A stretch of DNA of 64,000 nt from Methyloligella sp. (GCA_021604645.1 BQJJ01000001.1:1-64000), one strand, 5' to 3'. Shown: positions 1 through 10,092, counted from the stretch's first letter. The notes: generated by a model from the letters alone, not told the origin. Numbers and translations: made by a program.

Positions 1-171
1 CAGAGAAAAGAGCGCATTCCTGAAAAGTTGTCCGACTTTTCAGACAAGAATTCGCTTCAGAGAAAAGAGCGCATTCCTGAAAAGTTGTCCGACTTTTCAG
101 ACAAGAATTCGCTTCAGAGAAAAGAGCGCATTCCTGAAAAGTTGTCCGACTTTTCAGATAAGAATTCGCTT
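1..171. repeat. Three tandem copies of a 57-bp palindromic repeat
   Basis: Units run 1-57, 58-114 and 115-171 and are nearly identical; the third differs by one base near its end. Each carries a perfect 9-bp inverted repeat (CTGAAAAGT / ACTTTTCAG, 6-base loop) nested in outer arms AGCGCATTC / GAATTCGCT with one mismatch. A single further copy lies at 2226-2271. The array starts at the window edge, so more units may lie outside. Folded short elements of this style are common between genes of Hyphomicrobiales; that link is from memory of the style, not a search. Confidence 0.9.
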
Positions 172-261
172 AAATAATCTAGTTTTTATCCTGTGAGCTT
201 TAAGCAGGAAGAGTTTTAGAAATAGTTTTAGTAAACCCATTTGTATTGCGTTGGGGGATGT

Positions 262-2112
262 ATGAAAATCGGGATCGGGAGGTTCTCTTTTTTAAGAGGG
301 CTAGCGGCTGTGGCAGCTATGACGGCATTATCTGTATGCGGGGTAAATTCTTCAGGGGGTGGAGAAGGCTTTCCATTTGGTGGGTTTTCAATTATTGAAC
401 CTGCTATGGCAGCGCCTGCAGATGAGGCGGTACAGCAACAGCAAAAGTTAGAGCAGTATCAAAAGCAAAAAGATGATGCGGCTTTTGATGAGCTCACCAA
501 AACACGTAAAACCCCTCCCAAACAAAAGAAAAAAGCAAAAGAACAAGCAGCTCCCGTTGATATAGCTCCCCGGCAAAAACAATCTCGGGCCGAGAAAGAT
601 CGGTGCTTCAAGATTAAGAAAGTAGCCCTGGAAGATGCCGCTTTACTTTCCGCATCAACGACCAATGCGATTATCGCCCCATTTGAAAATAGTTGTGTTG
701 GCTTGAAAGAAATCGCCTTTCTTATCCGTAGTCTTACCGCGGCTTATATTGAAAAGGGCTATGTGACCTCTCGGGTTTACATCCCTGAGCAAAATATCAA
801 AAAAGCACAAAAGTTACGCTTGGCTGTCGTTGAAGGAAAAACAGAAGCCATCAAATTTAATACCCCTCAAGATGGAACCGAACGGCAAGTAGCAACGGCG
901 TTTCCAGAACTTGTTGGCAAGCCTTTGAACTTGCGAGATCTTGAGCAGGGCATTGATCAGTTAAATCGTCTTGCTTCTAATGATGCAAAGCTAAAAATAG
1001 CCCCTGGTACGAAGCCGGGCCAAAGCATTGTCAATTTAAGCAATAAAACTTCAAAAAGATGGGGGCTCAGCCTCGATAGTGATAATCTGGGCCAGAATTA
1101 TACTGGACGATACAAAGGACGCATCAGTCCATATATAGATAATTTGCTAGGTCTGAATGATCATTGGAGTTTTGGCTATGAACGCTCAAGTGTTCACCGG
1201 CCATTTAGACTACGTGATCGCAAACGATTTGGCGAAACAGTCTCAGGTGCGCTTTCAATTCCCTATGGATATTGGACGCTTTATTTAGATGGCTCTTATT
1301 ATCACTATAAATCTTTCGTACCTGGTGCCTTTTCAGATTTAGAGACTTCTGGTGAATCCGAGCAATTGCGCGCCACCCTTGATAGGGTTGTTCACCGTGA
1401 TCAAGTGAGTAAAACTTCATTAAGTGCGAGCTTAACTTATAAAGAAACTGAAAACCTCATTCTAGGCAATCGCATTGAAACCGGTAGTCGTGCCCTCACG
1501 GTTGCGAATTTTAGCATCACCCACACACGAGCCATGCTTGGTGGTTCTTGGGCGTTTAGTGCATCTTATGAGCGGGGGCTTGATTGGTTTGGTGCTCTTG
1601 ATGATAGAGATCAGGCAGAGATAGACCCCAGAGCTCAGTTTGATAAAGTTTTGGCGTCTCTAAGCTTGCAACGCCCTTTTAAAATTAATGAGTGGCAGTT
1701 TATTTATCATGGGCTTTTATCAGGACAATATTCTGATGATCGTTTGTTTGGATCTGAACAAACATCCCTTGGTGGGTATCACAGCATTCGTGGCTTTAGA
1801 GAAAGTGTAACCTTCGGTAATAACGGTCTGTTCTCACGTAATGAATTAGAACTCTATCTCCCTGCTATCCTTAATCCAAAGCATAGAGAAATTTTCGGGC
1901 AGTTCTCAGTTTTTGGCGCTGTTGATTATGGCCGCATTTATGGACGGCATGAGCATGCCTTAGAAACAGAAGATGTCGCGGGCTGGGCCGCAGGCATTCG
2001 CAGTTCTTACGGCAAACTAGATTTTGAACTCGCAGTATCTGAAGCCATTGAAAAACCAGATTTTGTTGAAGATGAAACACTAATCTACGCTCGTGGCGGC
2101 GTGAATTTTTAG
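262..2112 (+). CDS. Two-partner secretion outer-membrane transporter (TpsB, FhaC/ShlB family)
   Basis: Predicted 616-residue outer-membrane translocase that secretes the TpsA exoprotein encoded next. The start at 262 is chosen over an in-frame TTG at 241 because a GGGGGA ribosome site lies just before it and a signal peptide follows immediately, with likely cleavage after AMAA near residue 48. A Gln/Lys-rich linker is followed by a POTRA region (about residues 110-200, with a Cys pair flanking it and the phrase EKGYVTSRVYIPEQ), then a 16-strand-type barrel. The Omp85 signature appears as GGYHSIRGFRE (the RG[FY] motif of strand-loop 6). Its only plausible partner is the adjacent tpsA, about 320 bp downstream. 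The gene has no visible damage. Family assignment is strong; the exact substrate is inferred from context. Confidence 0.93.
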   Translation: MKIGIGRFSFLRGLAAVAAMTALSVCGVNSSGGGEGFPFGGFSIIEPAMAAPADEAVQQQQKLEQYQKQKDDAAFDELTKTRKTPPKQKKKAKEQAAPVDIAPRQKQSRAEKDRCFKIKKVALEDAALLSASTTNAIIAPFENSCVGLKEIAFLIRSLTAAYIEKGYVTSRVYIPEQNIKKAQKLRLAVVEGKTEAIKFNTPQDGTERQVATAFPELVGKPLNLRDLEQGIDQLNRLASNDAKLKIAPGTKPGQSIVNLSNKTSKRWGLSLDSDNLGQNYTGRYKGRISPYIDNLLGLNDHWSFGYERSSVHRPFRLRDRKRFGETVSGALSIPYGYWTLYLDGSYYHYKSFVPGAFSDLETSGESEQLRATLDRVVHRDQVSKTSLSASLTYKETENLILGNRIETGSRALTVANFSITHTRAMLGGSWAFSASYERGLDWFGALDDRDQAEIDPRAQFDKVLASLSLQRPFKINEWQFIYHGLLSGQYSDDRLFGSEQTSLGGYHSIRGFRESVTFGNNGLFSRNELELYLPAILNPKHREIFGQFSVFGAVDYGRIYGRHEHALETEDVAGWAAGIRSSYGKLDFELAVSEAIEKPDFVEDETLIYARGGVNF

Positions 2113-2113
2113 A

Positions 2114-2221
2114 GCACACTCCGAAAAGTGGATACCGGTTTTTGGATAAAGTGTGCGTGAGAATAGAAAGCACACTCCGAAAAGTGGATACCGGTTTTCG
2201 GATAAAGTGTGCGTGAGAATA
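2114..2221. repeat. Two tandem copies of a 56-bp palindromic element
   Basis: Units begin at 2114 and 2170. Each has outer arms GCACACT / AGTGTGC and inner arms CCGAAAA / TTTTCGG (the first copy has TTTTTGG), so each can form a nested hairpin. They begin one base after the tpsB stop codon. The sequence differs from the 57-bp family at 1-171, but the architecture (nested arms around a central loop) is the same. Confidence 0.85.
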
Positions 2222-2225
2222 AAAA

Positions 2226-2271
2226 AGCGCATTCCTGAAAAGTTGTTCGACTTTTCAGATAAGAATTCGCT
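2226..2271. repeat. Solo copy of the 57-bp repeat family
   Basis: Matches the units at 1-171, with one change in the loop (TTGTTC for TTGTCC). It keeps both inverted arms. Together with the array at the window start it brackets tpsB. Confidence 0.85.
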
Positions 2272-2308
2272 TCAGTAAAACGACCCTGAGGGTCGTTTTA
2301 CTGAAGCG
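2268..2308. terminator. 19-bp perfect hairpin between tpsB and tpsA
   Basis: The arms 2268-2286 and 2290-2308 are perfectly complementary around a TGA loop (core TAAAACGACCC / GGGTCGTTTTA). It has no T-run after it, so it may act as a transcription or mRNA-stability barrier rather than a classic intrinsic terminator. It sits 126 bases before the tpsA start. Confidence 0.6.
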
Positions 2309-2404
2309 CATTCAGATAGCTTCTGCTGTTTTGGATAACAATACAGCCTGTAAGGATCTGTATATAAATGCACCTTAGTAAGAGACATATACTTATCATA
2401 CTAA

Positions 2405-2419
2405 TGTCCCTTAGGGACA
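2405..2419 (+). promoter_or_regulatory. Small stem-loop just before the tpsA ribosome site
   Basis: TGTCCC TTA GGGACA is a perfect 6-bp inverted repeat. It lies a few bases upstream of the GAGGA ribosome-binding sequence that serves the ATG at 2434. It could influence translation of tpsA; there is no direct proof. Confidence 0.35.
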
Positions 2420-2433
2420 CACGAGGATCTAAG

Positions 2434-5400
2434 ATGATGTGGCACACTTTATTCCGGTCGAGTTTGAATGTGATTTTGAGAGCAAAGTATTTTCTACTGC
2501 TTATTGTGGGCTTAACATTAACAGGAACTGCTTTTGCTCAAAATCTCACACCAGATTCATCAGCTCCCGTTTCCAAGCGCCCTAGCGTCGTTGCAGCGCC
2601 TAATGGAGTGCCACTAGTTGATATTGCAAAGCCAAATGCTCAGGGGCTGTCACACAATCTTTTCCGTGAGTTCAGCGTAGGTACGCAAGGAGCGATTTTA
2701 AATAACTCACGCCAGGAAGCGGCGCGCTCTGTTTTAGGCGGGATTGTTCCCGGTAACCCTAATCTGCGTGATGGAGCGGCTGGTGTTATTTTAAATGAGG
2801 TTACTGGTGTTTCCCGCTCGCAATTAAATGGCTATCTGGAAGTTCATGGCCAAAGAGCAGATGTTATTGTGGCCAATCCCAATGGTATCACTTGTAATGG
2901 CTGTGGCTTTATCAATACGCCGCGGGCCACACTCACCACGGGTATTCCTGAACTTGATGGCAATGGTAACCTCACAGGCTTTCGTGTTGAAAATGGAGAT
3001 GTCACCTTTGGTGCTTTAGGAGCCAATTTCTCAGATATTGATATTGTCGATGTTCTCAGCCGCAAAATTTACATCAATGGCCGAATTGACGCGAAAACCT
3101 TGCGCCTTATAGCTGGCCATAACCGCGTCAATTATAACGATGTTGAAAACCCAACAGAACTATCCACATCCACCTCAAATGAAATTGTCATCGACAGTTC
3201 ACTTCTCGGCGGCATGTATGTGGAGCGTCTTAGTATTGTTGCTAACAACAAAGGCACCGGTGTGCATATGCGCGGTGACATGGCGTCATCTGTTGGTGAT
3301 ATTTCCTTGCGCGCCGATGGCTCCATTACTGTCGGCCGCGTCTCTTCTGGTCGAAACTTAACAGTACGCTCAGTCAATAAAACTGTGAGAGGTTCACGCC
3401 TGACTTCAAAAGGCGCTCTTAGCGTCACAGCTAAAGAGGCGATATCTTTTGATGCCGTTTCCTCTGATGCCACCATTGATGTCAGAAGTGAAGGAGATAG
3501 TGTCACAATTTCTCAAGCATCAGCTTTGGGCAATATCATTATCTCAGGTTTAAATGATCTAATGTTGGATCTGGTGGAAAGTGAGCAAAATGTAACACTT
3601 GTTAGTCATGCTGGAAACATCAACGTCACAGATAAAAGTAATTCTGGTGGTGACAGTAATATCACTGCTAAGCAAAACATTACGGCAGATAAGATATTTT
3701 CAGATCAATCTGCTTTAATTGAAGCTGACGGGGATTTATTTATAAATCAACTGCAGGCGCTTGATGACATTACTTTAAATATCTTAGGAGCTGTGACTGG
3801 TACAGGTACCAATGACCTGATCGAAGCAGGCAATAACCTAACAATTCAAGCATCCTCACTTGATGTTAACCGTCTGTATGCTGGCAATATCCTGGATGTG
3901 ACTGTAGGGGGGCATCTCCAAGTATCTGAACTCATCGGTATTAATGGTCTGATGGCAACCGGGCAAAACCTTACACTAGGAGAAGCTCGTAGTAATGGAG
4001 ACCTTTCATTAACCGCAAGTAATCAACTTACAGCTGAGAACATAGAAAGCACTCAAAACGTGACATTGAATGTTGGGGCATTGTTAATGGATAATGCTGC
4101 AACTATTATTTCTAATAAAGATTTATCAATCACTATCTCAGGTGACTATATAAACAACATACTCATTAGCGCTTTAGGGGCATTCAACCTAAACGTTGAT
4201 GGAGATTTAACCAACAATAACACGATTGAAAGCATGTTGAATTTGACCATTGATGTGAATGGTCGGTTTGATAACAATGATGCCATCGGCAGTGGCGGCG
4301 ATCTTCTGATTAAAGCGGATAGCATTTACAATAATGAAGCTGTGATCTTGTCTGTTGGCAATATGACGTTACAAGGTCGAGGGGCACTGGGCACCAAAAC
4401 AACACTCGTTCAAAACAACTCAGGTAACATTGAAACCTTTGGGGGTGACCTCACCATTTATGCCAATAGGCTTGAAAATTTAGGTGATTTCGTTGCCACA
4501 AATGAGCGCACTGTTTATGCAAATAGAATTAAAACTGGAACACCACCTTATGTTCCACATTACTCTAGGTATATTTCAGCCGCTGGTTATGATCAGCTCT
4601 GGGACGGTGGGCGTACCTATCAATTTGTCTTTATACCCAATATTGATGAAATCAATCGCATTTTAGATGAGCGCGGCGAAACCCCAGATCAATGGCAGGA
4701 CACCTATTGGGAGCAATATATAGGGACATATGCTGATTACGACCCAGATGTCTGGACGTTTCAGGTTCCTGATGAAAGTCATAATTACCCAGCTGGTTCA
4801 TCATTAGATGTGATCACTGATATTGATACATTGGTTAGCTCTAACCCTGCAACTATAGCGACTCATAATGGCGGGAATATCAACCTGATTGTTGATGATA
4901 TCTTAAATGATCACAGCTATATCAGTTCATCTGGTAACCTAACTGTTGAAGGCAACGCGCTGACCAACATAGGCTCAGAACTTTACAATACATTGTCCGT
5001 GCGAAGTACAGGCAACAATCAAGGTTTCCGCTCACAAGGTTGGTCATATTATTGGAACCCACCAACCACAAAAATTATCTCACGAGATTTGGTCGCGTCT
5101 GTCCCCTCTTTGATTGGAGCGGCAGGCACCATTGATGGCAATTTAAAAAATGAATTCACCAATGCTGGGCAAAATGTAACGGATATAACAAGCCTTGATA
5201 TTGGCCAACAATCGACGGGCATTATTAACACAGGTATCGATACCACAAATGGTAATACTGTTATCAATATTGATAATGGTTTTTTCAAAGATGCACCGGC
5301 TGATAGTGGTTTTGTTTATGAAACGCGTTTTTCTTTTATAGATACGAGTAAGTTTTTTGGTTCGCGTTATTTTATGGACCGGATTGGTTATTATTCTAAT

Positions 5401-8400
5401 CAAAGTTTCCATAGTGATAATGGCTGGGGCTTTCGTGGTAACAGAACAGATGCACCCTCAAACACTCCTCCTCCTTATGGCGCGATTGGAGGCTATAATG
5501 ATGGACGCGGCTATACACCTGACAATCAGGTTCGTTTCTTAGGGGATTCTTATTTTGAAAACCGGCTTATACAAGATCAGATCTTGCAACTTACGAGCCG
5601 CCGTTATTTAGACCGGTCACAGACTAATGAAGCTGAGCAAGTTAAACAGCTGATTGATAATGCCGGTGAAATCGCTGGCGATCTTGGGCTTGAATTTGGC
5701 GTTGGTTTATCAAAAGAGCAAATCGCAGCTTTAACGAAAGACATTGTCTGGTATGTCGAAAAAGTTGTGAATGGCCAAAGAGTTCTCGTTCCTCAGGTTT
5801 ATCTCTCTAACGATACAAGGCAGCGTCTGCGACCCTCTGGGGCGATTGTCTCTGCGGCAGCTGTTCAATTAAAAGCAGGGCGCATTGAGAATAAAAAAGC
5901 CACCATTGAAGCTCAGTCACTTAACCTTGAGAGTGAGACAGATATTGTCTCAAGCAGCGGGGTGATCCAAGGCGAAGATGTTTCACTCAAAGCCGGGCAA
6001 GATGTAGTTCTTGAAACAGAGACCACTGAAATTGGGGATGGTGAAGATGTTGTTGGTACGGTTGTTGGTTTAAGAAATCAGGTTAAAGCTTCTGGCAAAC
6101 TGGATATTGAAGCTGGCCGAGATATTGTGACGAAGGGCAGTGATATATCAGCCGAAGGTGATGCGAAAATCATCGCCGAACGTAATGTGAAAATCCAGGC
6201 CTTAGAAGCTAACCAGAAACATAATTATGAAGGCGGTGCCGGTAAGAAAACATATACGATCAATTCCTGGAGTAAGCGCCATATTGGCTCAACAGTTCTG
6301 ATTGATGGTAATTTAGAGATTGCTGCCCGCAGTAAAATTGAAATTGAATCAAGTACAGTTTCTGCGGGACAGGACCTTAAACTTGATGGCAAGGACGGCA
6401 TTGATATAACCGCCAAAGCCGATGAATCTTATTCTCATTTTGAAAGTAAGAAAAAAGGCTTCATGAGCAAATCTCATCGTATCGAAGAGGCATATAAAAA
6501 GGATCACAAAGGCTCACTCGTTACCTCAGGCGGCGATACAACGCTTACATCAGAGAAAGATATTAACATTGCCGCCTCTGGCATTCATGCTGAAAAAGAC
6601 CTGAAGCTCAATGGCGATAATGTGAATATTGATAGCAAAATCAATATTCATGATGAGTATAAATATCATAAAAAATCTGGCTTTTTCGCTGAAACGGGTA
6701 AGGGGAGTTTCACGGCTGGCTATCGCAAAGAAAAACATATCAGTGACACGGACACGGCCACACATGTGTTAGCTTCACTGAGCGCTGGGCAAAGCGTGAT
6801 CATCACAGCTGTGAAAGATATTGACGCAGACGCACCCCTGATTGCGGCCAATGACAATATTGAACTCACCGCTGGCCGAGATGTGAGCATTAAATCTGTG
6901 CAAGATCTGTTTGAGCATCATGAAAGCCATAAGGTCAGCCAGTTTGGTGTAACGGTTTCCGTTTTTGAAAATGTTACATCCTCAATAAAAGCGTTTACTG
7001 AGTTTGATACAGGCAAAGGTGATGGCGGTGCAAAAGCTATCTCTACAGTTTCATCTACGCTGCGTGTTATTGATGCCGTTAGCACTCTAGCAGGTGGAAA
7101 TTTAGCTGGCGTGAATATTGGTGTCGCATTTTCTTCAAGCAAATCAACGCTGGATCAAACATATAAAACTGCCAAGGGCGGCGTGCTGCAAGCTGGTGAA
7201 AATGTAAAAATTGATGCCGGCCGAGATATCAACACGGAAGGCACAACAATCATTGCTGGCCGGGATGCTGAGCTAAAAGCGGGTCGTGACCTGAATTTAA
7301 AAGCTGCGGAAAGCACCACAGAAGAAAAATCATCAGAAAAATCAAAATCACTTGGTGCGAGTGTTACGGTTGGCGTTGGGGTCGGCGGTATTAATATCTC
7401 AGGTGGTGTGAATGCGTCAGCTTCTAAGTCTAATAGCGAAGGCGAGAGCAAGAGCTACACAAACACCAAAATCATTGCGGGTAAAAGTGCGGATCTAACT
7501 TCAGGGCGCGATACCAACCTTAAGGGCGCACGGGTTGAGGCTGAAGAACTCGCAGCTAATGTCGGGCGGAATTTGAATATTGAAAGTGTTCAAAACACCA
7601 GTAAGTTTAAATCCAAATCAAAAGGCGCGTCTTTTGGCCTTTCTACCAGCCTTGGTGGGTATTCCACTGGCATTAACATTACACCAGATAATCTCCTTAA
7701 TAACGCGCTGAAAAATGGTGATGGCCAACCGATTTATAACCCTAATGGAGTTGGCGGTTATGGCTTGCTGGGCGATGGCAAGATTGGTGGCTCCTCATGG
7801 AACATTGGGATCAATGGCTCTAAGGGCGAAGGCGAATTCGCCTGGGTGCAAGAGCAATCTGGCCTGGTTGGTGAGGGCAAGGTGGATGTTACCGTTGGTG
7901 AAAATACTGACCTTAAAGGCGGTATCATTGCGTCGAAATCTAAAGAGCTAACACTCGACACAGGCACGCTGACCTTTAGTGATTTAGCGGACAAAGATAA
8001 ATCTAAAAATATCGGCGGCTCGATTTCTGTGGGTGGACCGTTAAGCGGCGGCGGCAATGAGAGCGAAGGCAAAATCGGTGGTGCCGGTGACCTTAGCGTT
8101 ACTGTCGAAGGTCAATACGCCAAGAAGGACAAAGAAGGCGTAACCCGTGCGACTGTTGGGGAAGGGGTCTCTTCTGATTGCCCTTCAGATGCCCACTGCG
8201 CATCCGGGCTAACCATCCGCGACAAAGCCAAGCAGAAGGAGCTTGAGGAAAGTGGTAAAACTCAGAAGCTGGCCAACCTAAACCGTGACCTCGACAAAGC
8301 ACAGGAGGTGACGAAGGATGAAGAAACTGAGGTCAATCTCTATGTGAGTGATACCTCAATTCGAACGGCCTTTAAAGTTGTTGAGGTTGTAGGAAAAACA

Positions 8401-9600
8401 GCATCTGAGGTCGTATCATCTGTCTTAAATGAACTATCTCAAACAGAGAATTCACGGGCCTTAGGTGAGTTATCTGAAGTAGTAGGCAAGCAAATTTCTG
8501 CTGAGGAGGTTCTTCAACAATTAGCTGCATGTGGTGGTGGTTCTCAAGGGTTTAACTGGCATGATGTTTTATTTACAAAAGCATATGCCCAATCCGGAAG
8601 TTGCCCAATTAAAATTCCTGGCACCGATAAAATCATTTATTTATCGAAAGAGGAAACCCATCAGTGTGGTGTTGTTCTAACTCAATATATTCTGGCTAAT
8701 TTAGCTGGCTACACGACACCAGGACGAGCTCTAAGAAAAGCCGGCTTGATCGCAGCTTTAGCTAAAGGCGCTTATGATGATGTGAGCGCTTTGGGCGAAT
8801 TAGGTAAGCATATTTACAATGTGTCTGTCTTGGATAAAAGCAGCTCAAAATATAAAGCCTCCAAAGCCGTGCTTGATGGAATTAGTGAGGGGGTGAAATG
8901 GGCGGTCAATAATCCTGATAAATTCCTATCGTCAGTTGGTGAAAATCAAAAACAATTTTTCATATCTAAATTTGAAGAATACCATCAAGCCTTAGCAAGA
9001 GGAGACTTAGTCGCAGCCGGTTATGCTGAAGGTGAGATATTTTATAGGATCAGTGAAATCGCAAGTGTCATTGCCTTACCAGCAACTGCTCCAAAAGCTG
9101 TGGTTGGTGCTGTAAAACTGGCAAAGAGTGCTGGGAGTGCTGTTAAAAATGCTTGGCGTCGAAGACCTGCTGCCGGTGCTGTTAACTTTATGGCTAATAC
9201 AGACCAATTCTTTTTAAATGCCAGAAATAGAGTTGATATAGATCCGAATGGTTACTTTGATGTCGTAGCGCATGGAAGTGCAAATAAAATTCAAATTAAT
9301 ACTCCAAATGGACCTAAGATAGTTGATCATAGAACAGCCGCACAATTGATCAAGAGACAACCTGGTTATAATGGGCAAAGTATAAGACTATTATCTTGTT
9401 CAACAGGACAGTGTAATTCTGGTTTTGCGCAAAATTTAGCAAATAAATTAAATGTGACAGTAGAAGCTCCAACTGATATTCTTTGGGCCTATCCGAATGG
9501 TAAAATGGTTATAGCTCCGAAAGCTCCTAATGGAGGGCCGGATTTGTCACGGCAAGGCAATTTCAAAAAATTTACTCCAGGAGGTAATGTTGGAGAATAA
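2434..9600 (+). CDS. Filamentous-haemagglutinin-type TpsA exoprotein with C-terminal toxin-like domain
   Basis: A 2388-residue secreted beta-helix protein, exported by the adjacent TpsB. The start at 2434 is preferred to an in-frame ATG at 2368 because AGGA lies about 8 bases upstream and a signal peptide follows (hydrophobic stretch, likely cut after GTAFA). The TPS secretion domain covers about residues 35-250 and contains the NPNGI motif near residue 148. A long haemagglutinin-repeat beta-helix follows (repeated 'AGRDV.IKA'-type phrases to about residue 1920), then a less repetitive Cys-containing segment and hydrophobic stretches. The last ~130 residues differ in style: AHGS (His2280) and LLSCSTG (Cys2322) form a likely catalytic pair like that of C80/CPD cysteine proteases. 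That makes it a CDI/polymorphic-toxin candidate; the activity is inferred, not shown. Its stop overlaps the next gene. Confidence 0.9.
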   Translation: MMWHTLFRSSLNVILRAKYFLLLIVGLTLTGTAFAQNLTPDSSAPVSKRPSVVAAPNGVPLVDIAKPNAQGLSHNLFREFSVGTQGAILNNSRQEAARSVLGGIVPGNPNLRDGAAGVILNEVTGVSRSQLNGYLEVHGQRADVIVANPNGITCNGCGFINTPRATLTTGIPELDGNGNLTGFRVENGDVTFGALGANFSDIDIVDVLSRKIYINGRIDAKTLRLIAGHNRVNYNDVENPTELSTSTSNEIVIDSSLLGGMYVERLSIVANNKGTGVHMRGDMASSVGDISLRADGSITVGRVSSGRNLTVRSVNKTVRGSRLTSKGALSVTAKEAISFDAVSSDATIDVRSEGDSVTISQASALGNIIISGLNDLMLDLVESEQNVTLVSHAGNINVTDKSNSGGDSNITAKQNITADKIFSDQSALIEADGDLFINQLQALDDITLNILGAVTGTGTNDLIEAGNNLTIQASSLDVNRLYAGNILDVTVGGHLQVSELIGINGLMATGQNLTLGEARSNGDLSLTASNQLTAENIESTQNVTLNVGALLMDNAATIISNKDLSITISGDYINNILISALGAFNLNVDGDLTNNNTIESMLNLTIDVNGRFDNNDAIGSGGDLLIKADSIYNNEAVILSVGNMTLQGRGALGTKTTLVQNNSGNIETFGGDLTIYANRLENLGDFVATNERTVYANRIKTGTPPYVPHYSRYISAAGYDQLWDGGRTYQFVFIPNIDEINRILDERGETPDQWQDTYWEQYIGTYADYDPDVWTFQVPDESHNYPAGSSLDVITDIDTLVSSNPATIATHNGGNINLIVDDILNDHSYISSSGNLTVEGNALTNIGSELYNTLSVRSTGNNQGFRSQGWSYYWNPPTTKIISRDLVASVPSLIGAAGTIDGNLKNEFTNAGQNVTDITSLDIGQQSTGIINTGIDTTNGNTVINIDNGFFKDAPADSGFVYETRFSFIDTSKFFGSRYFMDRIGYYSNQSFHSDNGWGFRGNRTDAPSNTPPPYGAIGGYNDGRGYTPDNQVRFLGDSYFENRLIQDQILQLTSRRYLDRSQTNEAEQVKQLIDNAGEIAGDLGLEFGVGLSKEQIAALTKDIVWYVEKVVNGQRVLVPQVYLSNDTRQRLRPSGAIVSAAAVQLKAGRIENKKATIEAQSLNLESETDIVSSSGVIQGEDVSLKAGQDVVLETETTEIGDGEDVVGTVVGLRNQVKASGKLDIEAGRDIVTKGSDISAEGDAKIIAERNVKIQALEANQKHNYEGGAGKKTYTINSWSKRHIGSTVLIDGNLEIAARSKIEIESSTVSAGQDLKLDGKDGIDITAKADESYSHFESKKKGFMSKSHRIEEAYKKDHKGSLVTSGGDTTLTSEKDINIAASGIHAEKDLKLNGDNVNIDSKINIHDEYKYHKKSGFFAETGKGSFTAGYRKEKHISDTDTATHVLASLSAGQSVIITAVKDIDADAPLIAANDNIELTAGRDVSIKSVQDLFEHHESHKVSQFGVTVSVFENVTSSIKAFTEFDTGKGDGGAKAISTVSSTLRVIDAVSTLAGGNLAGVNIGVAFSSSKSTLDQTYKTAKGGVLQAGENVKIDAGRDINTEGTTIIAGRDAELKAGRDLNLKAAESTTEEKSSEKSKSLGASVTVGVGVGGINISGGVNASASKSNSEGESKSYTNTKIIAGKSADLTSGRDTNLKGARVEAEELAANVGRNLNIESVQNTSKFKSKSKGASFGLSTSLGGYSTGINITPDNLLNNALKNGDGQPIYNPNGVGGYGLLGDGKIGGSSWNIGINGSKGEGEFAWVQEQSGLVGEGKVDVTVGENTDLKGGIIASKSKELTLDTGTLTFSDLADKDKSKNIGGSISVGGPLSGGGNESEGKIGGAGDLSVTVEGQYAKKDKEGVTRATVGEGVSSDCPSDAHCASGLTIRDKAKQKELEESGKTQKLANLNRDLDKAQEVTKDEETEVNLYVSDTSIRTAFKVVEVVGKTASEVVSSVLNELSQTENSRALGELSEVVGKQISAEEVLQQLAACGGGSQGFNWHDVLFTKAYAQSGSCPIKIPGTDKIIYLSKEETHQCGVVLTQYILANLAGYTTPGRALRKAGLIAALAKGAYDDVSALGELGKHIYNVSVLDKSSSKYKASKAVLDGISEGVKWAVNNPDKFLSSVGENQKQFFISKFEEYHQALARGDLVAAGYAEGEIFYRISEIASVIALPATAPKAVVGAVKLAKSAGSAVKNAWRRRPAAGAVNFMANTDQFFLNARNRVDIDPNGYFDVVAHGSANKIQINTPNGPKIVDHRTAAQLIKRQPGYNGQSIRLLSCSTGQCNSGFAQNLANKLNVTVEAPTDILWAYPNGKMVIAPKAPNGGPDLSRQGNFKKFTPGGNVGE

Positions 9601-9955
9601 TACCAGTATATGTGATAAATGCGGTAATCCTTGCATATCTAAAATCGAAGAGAATACGCAAGGTTTATATTGTGAGAAATGTAATAAATGGTTGGTTGTG
9701 GCCACTCATATACCTGCTATAGAATCTGATCCAACAATATTCAAAATTTTCTTAGATGCTGGAGATTTTAAAAATAAAGAACAAATAAAGATCCTCTCAA
9801 CTGCCGCAAATATTAATTTCTTGGAGGCCAGAAAATTACTAAAAAAAAGTAATGTTGAGATTTTTTCAGGTTCTGCGACAAAGGTGAAAGAGGTTTCTAA
9901 GAAGCTCAAACACGTAGGAATTGATTTTTATATTGATCCTGTTTTTCCATATTAA
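9587..9955 (+). CDS. Candidate immunity protein, zinc ribbon plus L7/L12-like domain
   Basis: A 122-residue protein whose ATG (9587) lies inside the last codons of tpsA, after an AGGAGG sequence, overlapping it by 14 bases; translational coupling is likely. Residues about 8-30 hold a CxxC...CxxC zinc ribbon. The C-terminal ~70 residues resemble the ribosomal L7/L12 C-terminal fold (phrases such as NFLEARKLLKK and VKEVSKKLKHVGIDFYI). Position directly after a variable TpsA C-terminus is the standard place for a CDI immunity gene, so that role is inferred. The ATG is preferred over in-frame upstream starts that would lie deep within tpsA. Confidence 0.7.
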   Translation: MLENNTSICDKCGNPCISKIEENTQGLYCEKCNKWLVVATHIPAIESDPTIFKIFLDAGDFKNKEQIKILSTAANINFLEARKLLKKSNVEIFSGSATKVKEVSKKLKHVGIDFYIDPVFPY

Positions 9956-9957
9956 AT

Positions 9958-10083
9958 TCCGATCATTGTAATGTTAATATTGTTATTAAGAGAGCAGTTG
10001 ATGCGGGTATTAAACCAAGTAGGTTGATTTCAGTTCCAAAAACTCATTTTGGACCTATAAAGGTTGGTGATACAATATATTGA
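9958..10083 (+). pseudogene. Orphan toxin tail 1 (C-terminal fragment without start)
   Basis: An open frame ending at the TGA at 10081 encodes a tail containing IKRAVDAGIKPSRLISVPKT and ending VGDTIY. It has no start codon or ribosome site and follows the immunity candidate directly. It is the C-terminal end of an exchangeable toxin domain left without its delivery protein, and is followed 9 bases later by a small intact gene. The toxin family is not recognised. Confidence 0.5.
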
Positions 10084-10092
10084 GATGAAATA

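Noticed and set aside
1-171. Possible CRISPR array
   Set aside because: The 57-bp units join head to tail without spacers, and no cas genes are near.
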